Positions 6,188-6,534 of a stretch of DNA of 6,534 nt are shown here, in pieces (within the stretch, counting starts at the first letter, position 1; every line of letters begins with the position of its first letter). The DNA lies in assembly GCA_021202205.1 (NCBI GenBank), contig JAJQDJ010000100.1, positions 1-6,534 on the forward strand, read 5' to 3'. The position numbers and the translations under genes were made by a program. This DNA is from Erysipelotrichaceae bacterium. GTDB lineage: Bacteria > Bacillota_I > Bacilli_A > Erysipelotrichales > Coprobacillaceae. The notes below the pieces were generated by a model. That model was not told the origin of the DNA. It searched no databases and saw only the letters and a program-made list of their open reading frames with translations.

Positions 6188-6534
6188 GATTCAATTCCTT
6201 TCTCTAATTCATTAATGACTTCATCAAGAGAGTCTAATACTTTAAACGCTTTATTAACATATTCATCTGTTGGATATTTCATATCAGGAATACATATAAC
6301 TTTAATATGGGCACGATAAGCTGCTTCAATACCTGCTTCACTATCTTCTAAAACTAATGCTTCAGATGGTAAAACATGAAGCTTTTCACATGCTTTCAAA
6401 AAAATATCTGGTTCTGGCTTGGAATGAGCAGCTTCACTGCCACATATTGTCGTATCAAAATATGATAAAGTATGGCTATATCCCAATGTCATTAAGTTAA
6501 GATTTGGTGACATTCCCCTTCTCAAAAATGAGAA
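6184..6534 (-). pseudogene. HAD-family hydrolase (beta-phosphoglucomutase-like), partial and apparently disrupted
   Basis: The 3' part (6462-6184) is a clear HAD phosphatase C-terminus: YFDTTICGSE, the motif III lysine in HSKPEPDIF, then the motif IV acids in LVLEDSEAG, and IPDMKYPTDE. The frame stays open to the window edge, but upstream of YFD it reads unlike the family (RRGMSPNLNLMTLGYSHTLS). The family-like sequence lies in other frames. SHF (6533-6525) leads, after one surplus T in a T5 run (6528-6524), into FEKGNVTKS, then TAA (6499-6497), LNDIGI, TAG (6478-6476) and PYF. A 10-nt near-duplicate (6457-6466) then shifts into the final frame. This suggests several lesions. The start and the catalytic Asp motif lie beyond the window. 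The stop overlaps the VOC gene start by 4 nt. The HAD call is certain; the pseudogene call is moderate because so much lies outside and the reading is by eye. An in-frame TTG at 6525 is a possible but unlikely start. Confidence 0.65.

Noticed and set aside
2251..6499. Reassigned TAA/TAG codons explaining the in-frame stops
   Set aside because: Intact genes here end at TAA, TAG or TGA at family-appropriate lengths, and the damaged genes also contain indels, which recoding does not explain.

Overview
This is an AT-rich stretch from a low-GC Gram-positive bacterium. Shine-Dalgarno (SD) sites of the AGGAGG/GAGGTG type, extended -10 promoters (TGTTATAAT), tightly overlapping genes and the protein flavour (patatin-like, EFR1 ferredoxin, YqkD-like hydrolase, PHP phosphatase) all fit a gut Bacillota. 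An Erysipelotrichia-like lineage is my guess, and the exact taxon cannot be fixed from the window.

Layout. On the + strand (76-1635) a patatin-like phospholipase gene, broken by a small deletion, overlaps by 4 nt an intact EFR1-type flavodoxin/ferredoxin gene. A strong bidirectional terminator (1634-1665) separates this pair from a long block of - strand genes. Reading that block in its own direction from the right edge: a HAD hydrolase remnant (to 6184) overlaps a VOC/glyoxalase-fold gene (6187-5684) and ends at a hairpin. Then comes a PHP-family histidinol-phosphatase-like gene (5520-4762) with its own extended -10 promoter. A second promoter drives a four-gene operon: an unrecognised 82-aa protein, an unrecognised 406-aa protein, a membrane-anchored alpha/beta hydrolase lacking its nucleophile serine, and a broken deoC (deoxyribose-phosphate aldolase).

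The most striking property is the density of lesions. The patatin gene has a frame-changing deletion inside its catalytic core. deoC has both a nonsense codon and a 1-nt deletion. The HAD gene shows several apparent lesions near the window edge. The alpha/beta hydrolase is open but has Gly where the catalytic Ser should be. This points either to a genome under erosion or to sequencing/assembly error; the sequence alone cannot separate the two. The neighbouring EFR1, PHP, VOC and 406-aa genes look intact.

I see no CRISPR array, tRNA, rRNA, insertion sequence, phage gene or defence system. The best candidates for undescribed biology are the coupled 82-aa/406-aa/pseudo-hydrolase unit and the AAGTTC-containing repeats placed at 11-bp intervals relative to the -10 boxes of the two internal promoters.
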